64,000 bases of DNA, taken from assembly GCA_000328365.1 (NCBI GenBank), contig KB311138.1:230022-294021 (forward strand), read 5' to 3'. Below are positions 55,101 to 59,955 of the stretch, in pieces; position 1 is the first letter of the stretch; the number at the start of each line of letters is the position of its first letter. The stretch comes from Capitella teleta. Taxonomy: Eukaryota; Annelida; Polychaeta; Capitellidae. Below the pieces are notes generated by a model, which saw only the letters and a program-made list of their open reading frames with translations, was not told the origin of the DNA and made no database searches. A program made the position numbers and the translations under genes.

Positions 55101-55319
55101 CGCTGACGCCTGCTTTACTTCCAATTTCACATCGTATGTATTGGCTTTGACGTCAGTGATGGATGCGACGAAGTGGCTGCCAATCTCGAGGGCAGTGTCA
55201 CCCCGGAACCACGCGATCTCTGGCTTTGGGGAACCCTCAAGTTGACAGTTGAAGACAATCGATTTTCCGTCCTGTCGCAACGACGGCTTGGTGGTGAACT
55301 TTGGAGGCAGGCTGGCCAT
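7719..55319 (-). CDS. unc-22: Twitchin-like giant muscle protein with Ser/Thr kinase (whole gene, about 92 coding exons)
   Basis: A sarcomeric giant of the twitchin/projectin/titin family. It should lie along the thick filament and act as a spring, a ruler and a kinase. Hand-joined exons total 15,015 nt (exactly 5,005 codons with the stop) with every splice phase matching. The predicted protein is about 5,000 residues and 550 kDa. Order: Ig1-Ig6 with charged linkers, Ig7, phospho-linker, Ig8-Ig12, FN1-2, Ig13, FN3-4, Ig14, FN5-6, Ig15, FN7-9, Ig16, FN10-11, Ig17, FN12-14, Ig18-19, FN15-16, Ig20-21, FN17, kinase, Ig22-23, Ser/Tyr tail. The Ig-Ig-FN-FN-Ig-Ig-FN-kinase end is diagnostic of twitchin. 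From memory, Mytilus twitchin (about 24 Ig, 15 FN3, 530 kDa) is the nearest in size; nematode UNC-22 is larger. Segments are described separately below. Confidence 0.93.
8117..8413 (-). CDS. unc-22: Ser/Tyr/Gly-rich C-terminal tail exon of the twitchin-like gene
   Basis: A 297-nt exon encoding about 98 residues rich in Ser, Tyr, Gly and Arg (for example SSYSSSSYSSGFGGGGYSRR), with no Ig fold. It follows Ig23 directly. Its donor (AAAG|GTAGTC, at 8117/8116) would splice to the short last exon. If it is not spliced, the frame runs on and adds SPALPPTFS, with a TAA at 8087-8085. From memory, nematode and insect relatives have about five Ig domains after the kinase and no such tail, so this end is lineage-specific or the distal Ig domains were lost. 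The composition suggests a disordered, multiply phosphorylated anchor. Confidence 0.75.
8464..9292 (-). CDS. unc-22: Ig22, basic linker and Ig23 after the kinase (4 exons)
   Basis: The exons are 8999-9292, 8896-8950, 8693-8837 and 8464-8644. Ig22 (from DRREAWPRFIRRP) has its own exon and a good Ig core (FKCKVV, ITWFY, DKGEYVVRAENSYG). It corresponds to the Ig that packs behind the kinase in twitchin. The next exon encodes a basic linker, PIRRAMSVEPSMRR, with a PKA-like Arg-Arg-x-Met-Ser site. Ig23 follows (PSFNFPLRDRFIQEG, KLICSVDG, VTWSHDG, DAGRYCCKSENSLG), split between two exons. The reading frame across the short exon is fixed by its phases (1 to 2). Confidence 0.88.
9347..9449 (-). CDS. 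unc-22: Kinase regulatory tail exon
   Basis: Encodes ADWPHPMPAIGRIANFSS and then LKKLRAKEHHIQDSYF, joining in phase to NIRERIRAKY at the end of the kinase. In twitchin this region is the C-terminal regulatory segment that folds into the active site and autoinhibits the kinase. The DAWPEPLPPLGRISNYSSLR block of UNC-22 (from memory) aligns well. The tail then leads to the Ig22 exon. Confidence 0.85.
9501..10820 (-). CDS. unc-22: Twitchin-type Ser/Thr kinase domain (7 exons)
   Basis: The exons are 10758-10820, 10604-10703, 10331-10534, 10137-10278, 9880-10079, 9675-9827 and 9501-9624. The pre-kinase linker (RPSNYDKLYDNLWDKKYG) is typical of twitchin. The glycine loop reads EEIGAGAFGAVHR, the ATP lysine is in TFVAKF and the alpha-C glutamate in KNEINIM. 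The catalytic loop is HLDVKPEN (HRD is HLD, usual in this family) and the metal motif is DFG, so it is not the EFG of titin kinase. The activation segment ends TATAEFASPEV, where APE has become SPE. GFYTDMWAVGVLSYVLLSGL and HPWL complete the C-lobe. The ATP- and metal-binding residues are intact, so an active, autoinhibited kinase is likely. Confidence 0.93.
10875..11941 (-). CDS. unc-22: Ig20, Ig21 and FN17 before the kinase
   Basis: Ig20 (11657-11941) and Ig21 (11316-11603) each fill a single phase-1 exon. Ig20 has FEAVVDGQPTPEITWFKG and DADEYCIRATN, and Ig21 has IPFTGNPKPSMQWSKDG. FN17 (11094-11259 and 10875-11038) has EPPQFLTVDSV, LTWKPPANDGG and YQFRVLAENLYG. It ends in a charged stretch (EEGRRKKGLGLEG) leading to the kinase. 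This Ig-Ig-FN3-kinase order is conserved in twitchin and projectin. Confidence 0.9.
11994..15293 (-). CDS. unc-22: FN11 to FN16 array with Ig17, Ig18 and Ig19
   Basis: FN11: 15143-15293 plus the first part of 14820-15090. Ig17: the rest of that exon plus the start of 14517-14765. FN12: the rest plus 14248-14464. FN13: the single exon 13891-14196. FN14: 13736-13840 and 13488-13682. Ig18: 13154-13438. Ig19: 12903-13094 and 12757-12846. FN15: 12528-12700 and 12349-12478. FN16: 11994-12296. FN3 domains carry the PPG.P, W.PP.DGG, GY.VEK and YEFRV.A.N.AG blocks, which bind myosin and set A-band spacing in titin relatives. Two exons (14820-15090 and 14517-14765) cross an FN3/Ig border, where other copies have an intron. 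Confidence 0.9.
15388..18814 (-). CDS. unc-22: FN7 to FN10 with Ig16
   Basis: FN7: 18710-18814 and 18463-18657. FN8: 18302-18406 and 16500-16739, parted by a 1.56-kb intron. FN9: single exon 16142-16438. Ig16: 15932-16089 and 15757-15880, parted by a 51-nt intron. FN10: single exon 15388-15696. The motifs are canonical (WKPPMDDGG, WEKPTDDGG, YQFRVKAVNAAG, WKPPKDDGG). FN8's second exon has two in-frame acceptors 36 nt apart, giving GYIVEYQSVSPS before GYQVEKK or omitting it. Confidence 0.9.
18872..22665 (-). CDS. unc-22: Ig13 to Ig15 with FN3 to FN6: tandem FN3-FN3-Ig super-repeats
   Basis: Ig13: 22538-22665 and 21296-21452. FN3: 21135-21240 and 20873-21075. FN4: 20640-20818 and 20456-20588. 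Ig14: 20251-20402 and the first part of 19955-20196. FN5: the rest of that exon and 19697-19899. FN6: 19460-19638 and 19275-19404. Ig15: 19065-19216 and 18872-19007. The two FN3-FN3-Ig blocks are near-copies. KLKEGE(D/G)YKFRVKAEN occurs in FN5 and FN3, and EPEFTD plus QPMK(E/D)YEYRV in FN6 and FN4. The exon sizes repeat (203, 179, about 130, 152 nt). This is the A-band-like super-repeat of the family, produced by internal duplication. Confidence 0.9.
22106..22162 (-). CDS. unc-22: 57-nt candidate cassette exon inside Ig13
   Basis: The acceptor CCTCTAG and donor AAG|GTAGCA bound exactly 57 nt in phase 0-0. It encodes 19 residues, EIKTDEELGISVGDTKSAK. The flanking exons (22538-22665 and 21296-21452) also meet in phase 0 and give a normal-length Ig without it (WMKADQ then EIGESDNVKT). 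The 19 residues would therefore enter the loop after the Trp strand. This is probably an alternatively used exon; the evidence is splice sites, phase and open frame only. Confidence 0.5.
22717..23729 (-). CDS. unc-22: Second half of Ig12, FN1 and FN2
   Basis: Ig12 second half: 23532-23729 (SPSPKPTWKKDN, RGDTGEYELELKN). FN1: 23323-23477 and 23118-23265 (RPSKPLGPLEV, WKAPKDDGG, YKFRVRAVNKIG). FN2: 22918-23066 and 22717-22867 (APGKPTKPVVED, WEPPTEDGG, YEFRVIPQNEAG). FN1 is the first FN3 domain of the protein, so the change from an Ig-only N-terminus to the mixed A-band array falls here. Confidence 0.9.
24338..25024. mobile_element. 687-bp Tc1/mariner-type MITE (copy A)
   Basis: Terminal inverted repeats of about 25 bp start with CAAAGTGGGCCAAAAGTAG and end with its near-complement CTACCTTTGGCCCACTTTG. 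TA dinucleotides flank both ends (24336-24337 and 25025-25026) as target duplication. There is no transposase frame, so it is non-autonomous. It sits in the intron between the two halves of Ig12. A second, reversed copy is at 60293-60971, and the two share similarity along their whole length. Confidence 0.8.
25758..25814 (-). CDS. unc-22: 57-nt candidate cassette exon inside Ig12
   Basis: The acceptor TTTATAG and donor AAGG|GTAACT bound exactly 57 nt in phase 1-1. The exon encodes SLHYERVSSIRPGGPKIKG. The neighbours (25968-26060 and 23532-23729) also join directly in phase 1 and give a normal Ig (ALDIPYTG then SPSPKPTW). The insert would fall in the loop before the Trp strand. Same length as the Ig13 cassette. 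The acceptor's pyrimidine tract is moderate. Confidence 0.45.
25968..26772 (-). CDS. unc-22: Ig10, Ig11 and first half of Ig12
   Basis: Ig10: 26651-26772 and 26455-26602 (AELECEVNDSMAVVKWYRED, DEGLYKCKVQD). Ig11: single exon 26120-26392 (VKLQCKVKNPKKHPITWFKD, DEGEYTCKIG). Ig12 first half: 25968-26060 (PPKIDADKVPREITVKAGQK). These belong to a run of five Ig domains (Ig8-12) resembling the closely packed Ig runs of twitchin and myosin-binding protein C. Confidence 0.88.
27302..27440 (-). CDS. unc-22: Second half of Ig9
   Basis: A single exon encoding YLAGKYELSRRENRCVLKVM and DDQAEFTCEVDG, in phase 0 with the 31039-31178 exon. The intron between the two halves (27441-31038) is 3.6 kb and hosts a gene on the other strand. 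Confidence 0.88.
27441..28466. other. Host intron upstream of the nested gene
   Basis: No confirmed coding sequence. It should hold the promoter and any short 5' exon of the nested (+) gene. Candidate donors occur at CACG|GTGAGATC (about 28258) and ATGGTGG|GTGAGA (about 28410). Neither gives an in-phase ATG join to the nested frame, so the 5' end is unresolved. A pyrimidine-rich CAG at 28464-28466 looks like an acceptor. Confidence 0.4.
28467..30977 (+). CDS. Tandem ubiquitin-like-domain protein, intronless, nested in a twitchin intron
   Basis: An open frame of 2.5 kb with no intron. The first in-frame ATG is at 28596 (AGGATGC context), giving 793 residues. The frame is open back to 28416, so a start in an upstream exon joined at 28467 is also possible. 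Four or five degenerate ubiquitin-like domains are visible. The clearest, about residues 82-150 from the ATG, has IQLPSGSIFKESINP, SILDLKESINKSMGYP and YQDILFNAHAL. Another, about 333-405, has LNIKLPSGINESLTCSF and LSDYKLQNNAQLELKL; a last one, about 408-480, has CQLLYKGEAVN. No domain ends in Gly-Gly, so the chain should not be processed like polyubiquitin. The last 300 residues are Ser/Arg/Lys-rich and probably disordered. I cannot name the family. Neighbours and strand show no functional link to twitchin. Confidence 0.8.
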   Translation, partial: NTLVQLTVDRDRLKDGQRRATTTTRHKSIVPATSISAPLIRERMLSIWTHHEPDRLYMVPMDKGDPHEQVNDFLEMHYRANQRSYSLALLVSGTEYPIPVMKHNMDLDYGILLCLPLLNVQVHIQLPSGSIFKESINPMNSILDLKESINKSMGYPVEYQDILFNAHALGNHTLIMDHKIKTAAKLHLFLQPSKPFSVHVKTFWGSTYMVEATACMTVGQLLQAVLQKTFSSSFSELKERMFQYKSMYSHLLMVEYNMTILDNNTCLNQHNIKGGSTLQVMSISESRKDNVKNLEIKTHTGMAWSLKAAVYDTWFIVALRLHAKCTVSLDRMVLTLNNNVINMQCTIGALRHNNTLEIWLEVVEEAASIAGADAIMLNIKLPSGINESLTCSFKDQVKDVKSRLQMTGYKDVMYHDLYLKKVKMPPQSRLSDYKLQNNAQLELKLTEFPIYISHGPNAFAIPASTKWTVQELIAKITEKSSLVTDKCQLLYKGEAVNRVRPDLVSLDRIGATVHSKIFIESAVEVHTVQLLTDTDITTVKSNLESHETQPFEKLCQSPAALIINLKWFFKWRYPQSGKTLGVLDHRNTRRTFKELSKPVLQILGQAENKGAEKTIYPVGNDLNTETVCTPPDDVSSRFTVSTDSDSQRLEGVSSNTSSLDGGSNSLLPSIGKSSLKGSDTDGSRRKHMTVRFELPDKPDRRVSRSRGMLTNGLTTDYFITDSPKFGPLASRSDRHCVSAVDITRIKLGSVMPNYAHYNDQSVKPASRKKRPAPSFVKYQQSLLNYPLPFSGKNIAIRGQCSILKYQRTKKQTENLEALNRSKSDIGYTRVMQSSTK
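31039..31508 (-). CDS. unc-22: Ig8 and first half of Ig9
   Basis: Ig8: 31241-31508 (KDQKAVFSCEYSKPNARIHW, MEDQGKYVVTADD). Ig9 first half: 31039-31178 (FFFTQKLPKKLNVRQKKELV, PAVKWLKNGEPIE). Only 61 bp separate the 3' edge of the Ig9 exon from the stop of the opposite-strand nested gene. The YWIKELEDVEAKEKDQ start follows directly on the phospho-linker. Confidence 0.88.
31639..31644 (+). terminator. Candidate poly(A) signal of the nested gene
   Basis: This is the first AATAAA I find on the plus strand after the nested gene's stop at 30977. If it is used, the 3' UTR would be about 680 nt and antisense to the Ig8 and Ig9 exons of twitchin. The weaker variant hexamers were not checked one by one. 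Confidence 0.3.
31933..31977. repeat. Near-perfect 19-bp hairpin in an intron
   Basis: The arms 31933-31951 and 31959-31977 pair over 19 bp with a 7-nt loop. As plus-strand RNA the single mismatch becomes a G-U pair, so the stem is fully closed. It lies in the intron between the Ig8 exon and the 32060-32143 exon. It could be a small-RNA hairpin or the remnant of a palindromic insertion. There is no surrounding stem extension. Confidence 0.5.
32060..36354 (-). CDS. unc-22: Phosphorylation-type linker between Ig7 and Ig8 (6 exons)
   Basis: The exons are 36309-36354, 36197-36255, 36047-36141, 35380-35616, 32486-32677 and 32060-32143, all in phase. The first part (DPKDSGLDFRSILKHKDHKK then DDLDWGDLKH) recalls the LDFR...LLKK...W block of the myosin-binding protein C M-domain and of twitchin. 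The third exon is basic (YRRGRRMSAIEMSK). The fourth and fifth carry twin modules: RRRSSLAELIPDWPSL and MRRTSLADVIPDWPHL. From memory, the D1 phosphosite of catch-muscle twitchin lies in the same place, between the 7th and 8th Ig domains, in a similar RRxSL...IPDWP context. The Arg-Arg-x-Ser sites suit PKA. The final exon gives GADGVHHAVDELKHMDPS. Confidence 0.8.
33449..33532. repeat. A-rich/AAT/AAAAT microsatellite
   Basis: A long run of adenines broken by AAT and then AAAAT units. It is a typical simple repeat. Confidence 0.8.
34117..34165. repeat. Poly(A) tract
   Basis: About 37 consecutive adenines, then A-runs broken by single C bases. It could be the tail of a decayed retroposon or a simple repeat; no body was recognised beside it. 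Confidence 0.7.
35006..35145. repeat. Inverted repeat with 35-39-bp arms
   Basis: The left arm (35006-35044) starts GATTTTCAGTACACTAGCAAG. The right arm (35111-35145), reverse-complemented, starts GATTTCCAGTACACTTGCAA. Both arms go on to a shared GCAATGC. The spacer is about 66 bp. This is a fold-back structure, probably a small MITE remnant or palindromic insertion. Confidence 0.5.
36638..37027 (-). CDS. unc-22: Acidic lead-in and Ig7
   Basis: Exon 36934-37027 encodes a basic-then-acidic stretch (GKRRGSRVPDDDDDEESEYF) and the first Ig strand (RVKPENTVVFIG). Exon 36638-36877 gives the rest of Ig7 (MHAEVHLKKVPPRMNWYRGA, KFKVQVENSEG). The Ig is divergent: there is no clear Cys in the B strand, but the Trp and the overall spacing are kept. 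It resembles domain C1 of myosin-binding protein C in position, directly before an LDFR linker. Confidence 0.75.
37084..37094 (-). CDS. unc-22: 11-nt microexon in the linker before Ig7
   Basis: CATCCACAG|AGGATGGTGGG|GTAAGT: 11 nt entered in phase 1 and left in phase 0. It supplies the end of Glu then Asp-Gly-Gly and restores the frame between 38060-38113 and 36934-37027. The exact phase fit is the main evidence. Confidence 0.6.
38060..41037 (-). CDS. unc-22: Pro/Lys/Glu/Val-rich extensible linker after Ig6 (5 exons)
   Basis: The exons are 40976-41037 (KMKMKKPKQKAKGDDDGQ), 40697-40904, 39893-39967, 39078-39254 and 38060-38113. The second encodes DWPDLKKIPLKSKPVQEKEV and a KPKEKPAPPKPKKE stretch, similar in composition to the PEVK spring of titin. 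It also has a further DWPxL motif and an RKRSVDLEK site. The third gives PTIPTIVEPEESKPKPKS. The fourth is acidic and Ser-rich (ARSLSDANLSDSGPAEETEE). Several exons are multiples of three in phase 1-1 (75, 177 and 54 nt), so each can be skipped without a frame change. This is a likely site of isoform-dependent stiffness. Confidence 0.75.
41091..41392 (-). CDS. unc-22: Ig6 (2 exons)
   Basis: 41279-41392 (SIQAGNSQEYKMTVKGTAP, VSWTKDGQKV) and 41091-41220 (KFHIMEALAEHSGVYKMEAV, FGEATRTCEVTVL). It lacks one of the two usual Ig cysteines but keeps the Trp and the GxY-type motif. Confidence 0.8.
41609..41919 (-). CDS. unc-22: Lys/Glu/Pro/Ala-rich linker exon between Ig5 and Ig6
   Basis: A 311-nt exon encoding about 103 residues, starting PVEEPKLKKTEEVKKETGK and continuing with KKKIVKKVKKTTK and KKEPEPAKEPEKPQGD, ending TIEGPFDDV. 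It has no fold, is highly charged and carries alternating KE and KKP runs. A PEVK-like or histone-tail-like spacer; it may bind actin or myosin electrostatically. Confidence 0.8.
42145..42494 (-). CDS. unc-22: Ig5 (2 exons)
   Basis: 42284-42494 (TTKVVVPVVNSEPVVTSSTS, VWQIGGKTVKSGGRYAM, YEVCIEVDK) and 42145-42226 (TAQDAGAYKCTITNEAGK, KVEG). The first exon joins in phase 2 to the Lys/Glu linker at 43660-43717. Confidence 0.82.
43660..43717 (-). CDS. unc-22: Short Lys/Glu linker exon between Ig4 and Ig5
   Basis: 58 nt in phase 1 to 2, encoding VQKKEEKKDEKKEAKKDEK. It is almost pure Lys/Glu with Asp. The phases match the Ig4 exon (44285) and the Ig5 exon (42494) exactly. Confidence 0.7.
44285..46309 (-). 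CDS. unc-22: Ig4 (3 exons, including a 10-nt microexon)
   Basis: 46300-46309 (microexon CTCCCAAAGC, phase 1 to 2), 46004-46208 (AIQMPKFVGAPSISQQGS, ATWMKGSSQVSSSGRISM, FSCEIK) and 44285-44372 (DAAAEDGGTYKCIVKNEGGE, ANINLNTG). The microexon supplies Pro-Lys and restores phase between the Ig3 exon and the main Ig4 exon. The GGTYK and ANINLN blocks mark the N-terminal Ig type of twitchin. Confidence 0.82.
48495..49197 (-). CDS. unc-22: Ig2 and Ig3 near the N-terminus
   Basis: Ig2: 49055-49197 (VGAPSFIQKPAIKQADGGKK, FLTWFRDDIQLSDG) and 48849-49004 (DAATYKLNARNEHGESNANL). Ig3: single exon 48495-48797 (GSAPKFTAKPVIRQVPNG, APSVAWSKGDAAISDGGRF, NAKNKHGESNANINLNLEG). Ig2 begins with the VGAPSFIQKP block that is the N-terminus of many twitchins. 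It is entered in phase 2 from either of two upstream exons. Confidence 0.88.
49914..49995. repeat. TTTTG/TTTG and GT microsatellite
   Basis: TTTTG/TTTG units pass into (GT)n and a G-rich run. The tract lies in the intron downstream of the inner first exon. Confidence 0.75.
50259..50266 (-). CDS. unc-22: Alternative (inner) first coding exon
   Basis: AAAATGGCTGG|GTAAGT: an ATG with A at -3 and eight coding bases before a strong donor. Spliced to 49197 in phase 2 it yields MAGVGAPSFIQKP, the standard twitchin N-terminus. Up to several hundred bases upstream (50267-50640) would be 5' UTR and promoter; TTTTATAAGG near 50386 is a weak TATA candidate. It implies a promoter separate from the one at 55.3 kb. 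Confidence 0.7.
50267..53721. other. Region between the two first exons
   Basis: About 3.5 kb of AT-rich sequence with no supported gene. It would carry the inner promoter near 50.3-50.6 kb. A poly(T) run (51451-51477) is present. Short frames at 52.3-52.8 kb lack recognisable content. Confidence 0.4.
53722..53737 (-). CDS. unc-22: 16-nt microexon joining the distal first exon to Ig2
   Basis: TTTTCAG|GTCAAACTGGACCAAA|GTGAGT. Entered in phase 1 from 55022 and left in phase 2, it encodes QTGP with split codons on each side. The product reads NLQG-QTGPK-VGAPSF. Without it the distal exon would not be in phase with 49197. Confidence 0.65.
53738..55021. other. Intron 1 of the distal transcript
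   Basis: 1.28 kb, AT-rich, with no gene or RNA recognised. Confidence 0.4.
55022..55319 (-). CDS. unc-22: Distal first coding exon with Ig1
   Basis: The start codon sits in a perfect Kozak context, GCCACCATGG. The 99 residues form one complete Ig (SLPPKFTTKPSLRQDGKS, EIAWFRGDTALEIG, DDSGTYRAEATNKHGKTAAN). The exon ends NLNLQG in phase 1. This isoform has one Ig more at the N-terminus than the inner start. Confidence 0.85.
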
Positions 55320-55449
55320 GGTGGCTACTATGAACTAACAACTACCACGGAGACCTCCTGGACACATCACACTGCAAAGAAAGTCCTCTTTGTTTTGGTT
55401 GCCGTTAACTTTTGTTTGTTTGAGTAGCTGGTGTGCATCTGAGTGGGGA

Positions 55450-55835
55450 GAGAGGCAGCTGTTTGGGGTCTTTATCTACCTACCTCTTGCCTTCTCTGAT
55501 CTCCAAGTCTTCCTGAATCCGAGATTGATCACAACTGGTTTTGAGCAGGTTATCCACAATTAATTATCCACTGAGTAATTCCTCTGAATATGCGTTTGTT
55601 TTGGTCAGTGCTTGGAAGTATGGTATCCTCGGCGGCCGGGATCTTCTCGAAACACCCGTATGCTGAGTGCCAGCGGCTGGCTCTCTCACTCTCTCAATAG
55701 GCCTCCTGTGCTGCTCTGTGCAGCTTTCCCGATTCTCGTTTTCTAGGATGTCTGGTCGAAATATAGCTGAGCGCTGAACTGGGGCTTCCAAGCACCCAAT
55801 ATCAGCCTTATAGCAGAGCTAACGCCAGCTGTTGC
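55450..55835 (-). promoter_or_regulatory. unc-22: Putative muscle promoter of the distal transcript
   Basis: On the minus strand a CAGCTG E-box (55826-55831) lies 12 bp upstream of CTATAAGG (55806-55813), a TATA-like element. A second CAGCTG is at 55456-55461, upstream-side of the 5' UTR. CAGCTG is a typical MyoD-family site, which suits a muscle gene. Initiation near 55775 would leave about 450 nt of 5' UTR. The motifs are short, so this is inference. Confidence 0.35.
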
Positions 55836-58800
55836 CTCGACTTTTTGCTGATCTATCGCTCTGTGTTGGCCACAAATTGTTATCTCTTTGACAGCTCCGA
55901 GAATCTGATAGAATCGGATATAAAGTCAGATATGTGTTCGGGACTGTTCTATTTTGCCAGTCAAATCGTTGGTGTTTTTACGCTCGATGCCCACTGCCTC
56001 TTGCGCTTCAAGTTGTTTTGGCGCGAATAACACACTGGCAAAAACATCTTCACTCTCTATGACTGGCAGATTTTGTGTTCCAAAAACCACAAATCATGCA
56101 TAGCAAATAGCTTTGAGGCATACTTGCTGCAACGCCATTTTCCTTTCTCCGCTTTTTTTAGGGTTGCAAAAGCAGGGAACTCAAGATGGCAAGAGTTTCT
56201 ACCCAAACGAGAGACGTCACCCTTAGCCACGCTAACCTGGAGTACAGACAGAATAAAAGCTACGAAATATCATAAATTAGGATGACACTGTGATAAACAG
56301 AGTCTGCTAAGAGAATGGTTCTCCTCAATCAGCAAGAAGCGAGCAACGCCATTGGTTCAATCAATTCGTTGCAGCCCCACATCTCATCTGTCCTTAGCGA
56401 ATGTTTTCCCCGAGATAACAAGGTTTTCGCCATGATATACCAGCTGAATTCTTTGCCCATGCATCAAACTGGTATTGTATAAGTCTATTATCGCTGAATA
56501 GTTGTACGCAACAATCCCAATTATAACTCAAAACACCTGTGGAGAAAAAAAAAGTAAACCATAACAAAATAGCTGCATTTTGATGCATAGACAAATTCAT
56601 AAATACAATGTATATGTGGTGTTATGACAGAGACAATTGCTATACATGAATTTGACCAGTACTACTGTATATTTACTGTTCACTGTAAACGGACAATTTA
56701 GTCTCCATTGTAAGCACAAAGTGAATCGACAATTCACTCATTTGTTTATCATTCTTATGTTATTTTACTAAACAACTAACAAGAAATTTAGATTACAATC
56801 ATTATTGAGCATGTTCAGGTCTCTGAATATTGAGAATGCATAACAGATTACAGAGGAGTTAATAAGTTAACATGGAATTAAACTTCGCCATTCGGAATCC
56901 TGGTCGTCGAAACACATCTCAGACAGTATCTCTACATTCTCCAAAACTAATGAATTTGAATGAGAGATCGTAGATTAAGTACAATTTTGGTCCAAAGTTA
57001 GCACGCAGTGCTGTTTGAAAACTTATGGCCACAAGCACTCGGCGATTTGATAGCAAAAAAAAAAAAAAAAAAAAAAATGTGTTCATGGTGAGGCTCAAAC
57101 ATTATGGTCAATGTACCCCTTTCGTACATCACTTCATACTAATTGGAGCATGATTATGCATTAGTGTTGTTATTATTTCAGTATCGGCTTCCTGTGACCG
57201 TCACCATAATACAGTCTTCTGATGAACAAGGTAATGACTTGACTTCACCTGGTCCATGCAAGTGCAATGAAGGTTCATTAATTAAATTGATTTTAGATTT
57301 TTAAAGTGGTATTTTACGGCACATCGATCTATTATACACACGATGTGCTACCGTGACGAGGCTGACGAACATCCGCATGGCCCCATGCTATTTTGATTGT
57401 TAACATGCCTAAATACCTGTAATAGGAAACCATTTAACAAGGACACTATTGTGAAGTTGATTTTGGTGCAATGTTTCGTAGTAGGCCAGTAAGACTAGAA
57501 TAACACGAGTACTAAGGTGGCCCAGAAGCACCTATCTGCCAAACGGATTTCGTAACAATGCATTCATGGCTCCATGCCGTTTACCGGTTGTGTTTTCGCA
57601 AACAACAGGTGGGCGTGGGATAGCATGGTGCTATTGAAAATCGTGTGCAGACAGCAATACAGGCTGTGGTGGCAGAAGGGCAAAGAGTGCGAGCTCATGT
57701 TTAAGTTTGTCAAGTATTTAAATGTATTGCGATTACTAATGGGCAAGTAAATTTTGAGTAGACAACTGTAAGCAATGTGTTTTGGTTGTGATAATGTGTT
57801 TGTATTATAGCTTCATGGGTCAGCACACCTGGCAAAAAATGTTTGATTCGAGGGAGTTGTAAACGAATATTGGGCGTTCAACGTTATAGCCTCAGCTGAC
57901 CACATAGCCTTCATGCTGGCTGCTGCATATTGGAGGATATTAAAGAATAATAGGCCTAACACCCTCATTATAACACCCCAGTGACATGAAAAAGCAAGTG
58001 ATGCCGTAGAGCACTATGATATGTGCATGTACAACGAAATGCCATGCAATATACGAGTATACATTCGCTCTATTTCTCTACTCTCCTCTCTCAACCGCAA
58101 CAGCATTTAGAGAGAACCGCTCTGCCGGTATGCTAAAAATTCCCTCAGCCTGCTAGTAATCCTATATTAGCCCTGCCTTCTCCTTATATGTTATACTTAT
58201 AGAAGCTGGCAGATGCGTACAGCGGCGGCTGTTGCAGCAACCAACTCAGCGCTGCACGTGGGCCACGAAACCCTTGTCGTGTTCTATAAAAAGAAGCAGC
58301 TCTGCGATCTCATCCTCCACTACCTCCTCTCGCCTCCTCCTCCTGCCTCCTCTTTGGTTTGCTTCTGTCTGTCGATCCCCGCCGCGATAAGCTCTGTTCG
58401 TCCGATAGGGGTTGCTTACCGCCGCGGGGTGTTTTCGTCTCGTTGATCTTGCTCTTCTCGGGCCTCGTGAAAACACTGTTGGTTTACGCAAGGGCTTTGA
58501 GGGGCTAAGTTGATGACTATCTGGGCGACTGGCTTCTCTGGGGGTCGATTTTAGTACGCGACACGAAAGCCAGACCTCAGTGCTAGGGGTCAACGCATTA
58601 GACACCAGATTAGACACCAGATTGACATGTATTGCTTTATGCACACGCATGTGTGATACATTGCAATGAAATGATTTAACAACATTCCGCATAATAACCT
58701 GGATTGAAATTTCGTTTGAAACCGTAGTTTAAAGATGGGTTAAATATTCATTTTATTCAACACCTTCTCCTTTGGTTGCTTCGTAGGCTAGGCAATACGT

Positions 58801-59849
58801 CTAATAATTATGTAAATTAACCATTTTCGTTTCACATACTTGCGTTAGTTTGCACCTTGAATTTTTGTCTTTTTATTCAAAACTTTAGTGTTCTGTTGGA
58901 TGGGAAAAATTGTTTTACGTCATTGCCCTTTGGCATAGTTTTCATGGCAGACGACCTCATAGCGGCAGCTCAGTAGATTCATGTAATAGGACGAATATAC
59001 ATTTAGATTATGGGAATCAAATTTCAAAAGATTCTTTCGTTGGCTGTGCCGCACTCTATTTTACGACACAGTGGTGTTCATCCTAACATTTTCCATTTCG
59101 AGCCCCTGCGTCGATTTCTTTTGCGATTATTTCAAAGTTCAATTTTCGCAGTGTTGGTAATACCCGCTGCATGAGCATATAAAAGATATATTCCTTCTTC
59201 CTTCACTTGCTGATGTTGTAATGTTTAACTCAGTCTGTCAAGCGAAGCATGATAACAGATGGAAATATCATCCAGTGTTTGAATAACATTGATGCATTTA
59301 TGATGTGGTTTAATAGCAAAGATCCTTTGTTACATCTCACAGTGTGTGCACATGTTGCCATTTCAAAAACATAAACATAAGAAAATCGTGTGTCGACTGA
59401 GTTTGTGGTACTTAAAAACTCATGCATCATCAATATAAGCAGCTGTGCGTATATGTATACTACTAGTACTTAGCGGTCTTAGCCTTTACTTTAAATACTT
59501 GTACATGTATTAGTACTTTGTACTTACCCAACATAAACATTAAACAGGGCGTGCCCGGTATCCTAGCCGTTTTTGGCAAAGGCAACAAAATAGATATTTA
59601 TCAGAGTTCAGAAGGCGCAATACGTGTTCCAAAACCTCAGATATTAAACCATTTGCGACGAGGGATTACGACGCCTACGATCTACCAAAACTCGTTTGCG
59701 TAATATGAGTGATATGGTTCTTTTATCAAACGTTCTACCATAGAACATTCACAAAAGCACACAGCCTAAAATTGATATGCAGATAGGGCATCACTGCCGA
59801 GTCACCAAGTACTTACTATAACGAATCATTATTCAGAATCATAGCGCTT

Positions 59850-59955
59850 TGTGCCCGACCAGGCGTTGACCTCGGGTCCTTGACCTTCCTGGGTGACATA
59901 GAATACTTGCAGTCAGGCGTTCAAACCGACTGAGCTACTCAGTGAGCCGGTGGGT
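59850..59955 (-). repeat. tRNA-derived SINE-like head
   Basis: On the minus strand, GAGTAGCTCAGTCGGTTTGA contains a perfect Pol III box A (TAGCTCAGTCGG, 59926-59937). A degenerate box B (GAGGTCAACGCC) follows about 55 bp later, as in tRNA genes. The arms do not form an intact tRNA, so this is a tRNA-related SINE or a decayed tRNA. A short copy of its first bases (CTACTCAGTGAGCC) recurs about 110 bp away at 60044-60057. Confidence 0.4.

Noticed and set aside
58246-58692. 149-codon Arg/Ser-rich minus-strand frame
   Set aside because: Low complexity, no domain, and an overlapping open frame on the other strand. Could be UTR of something, but unsupported.
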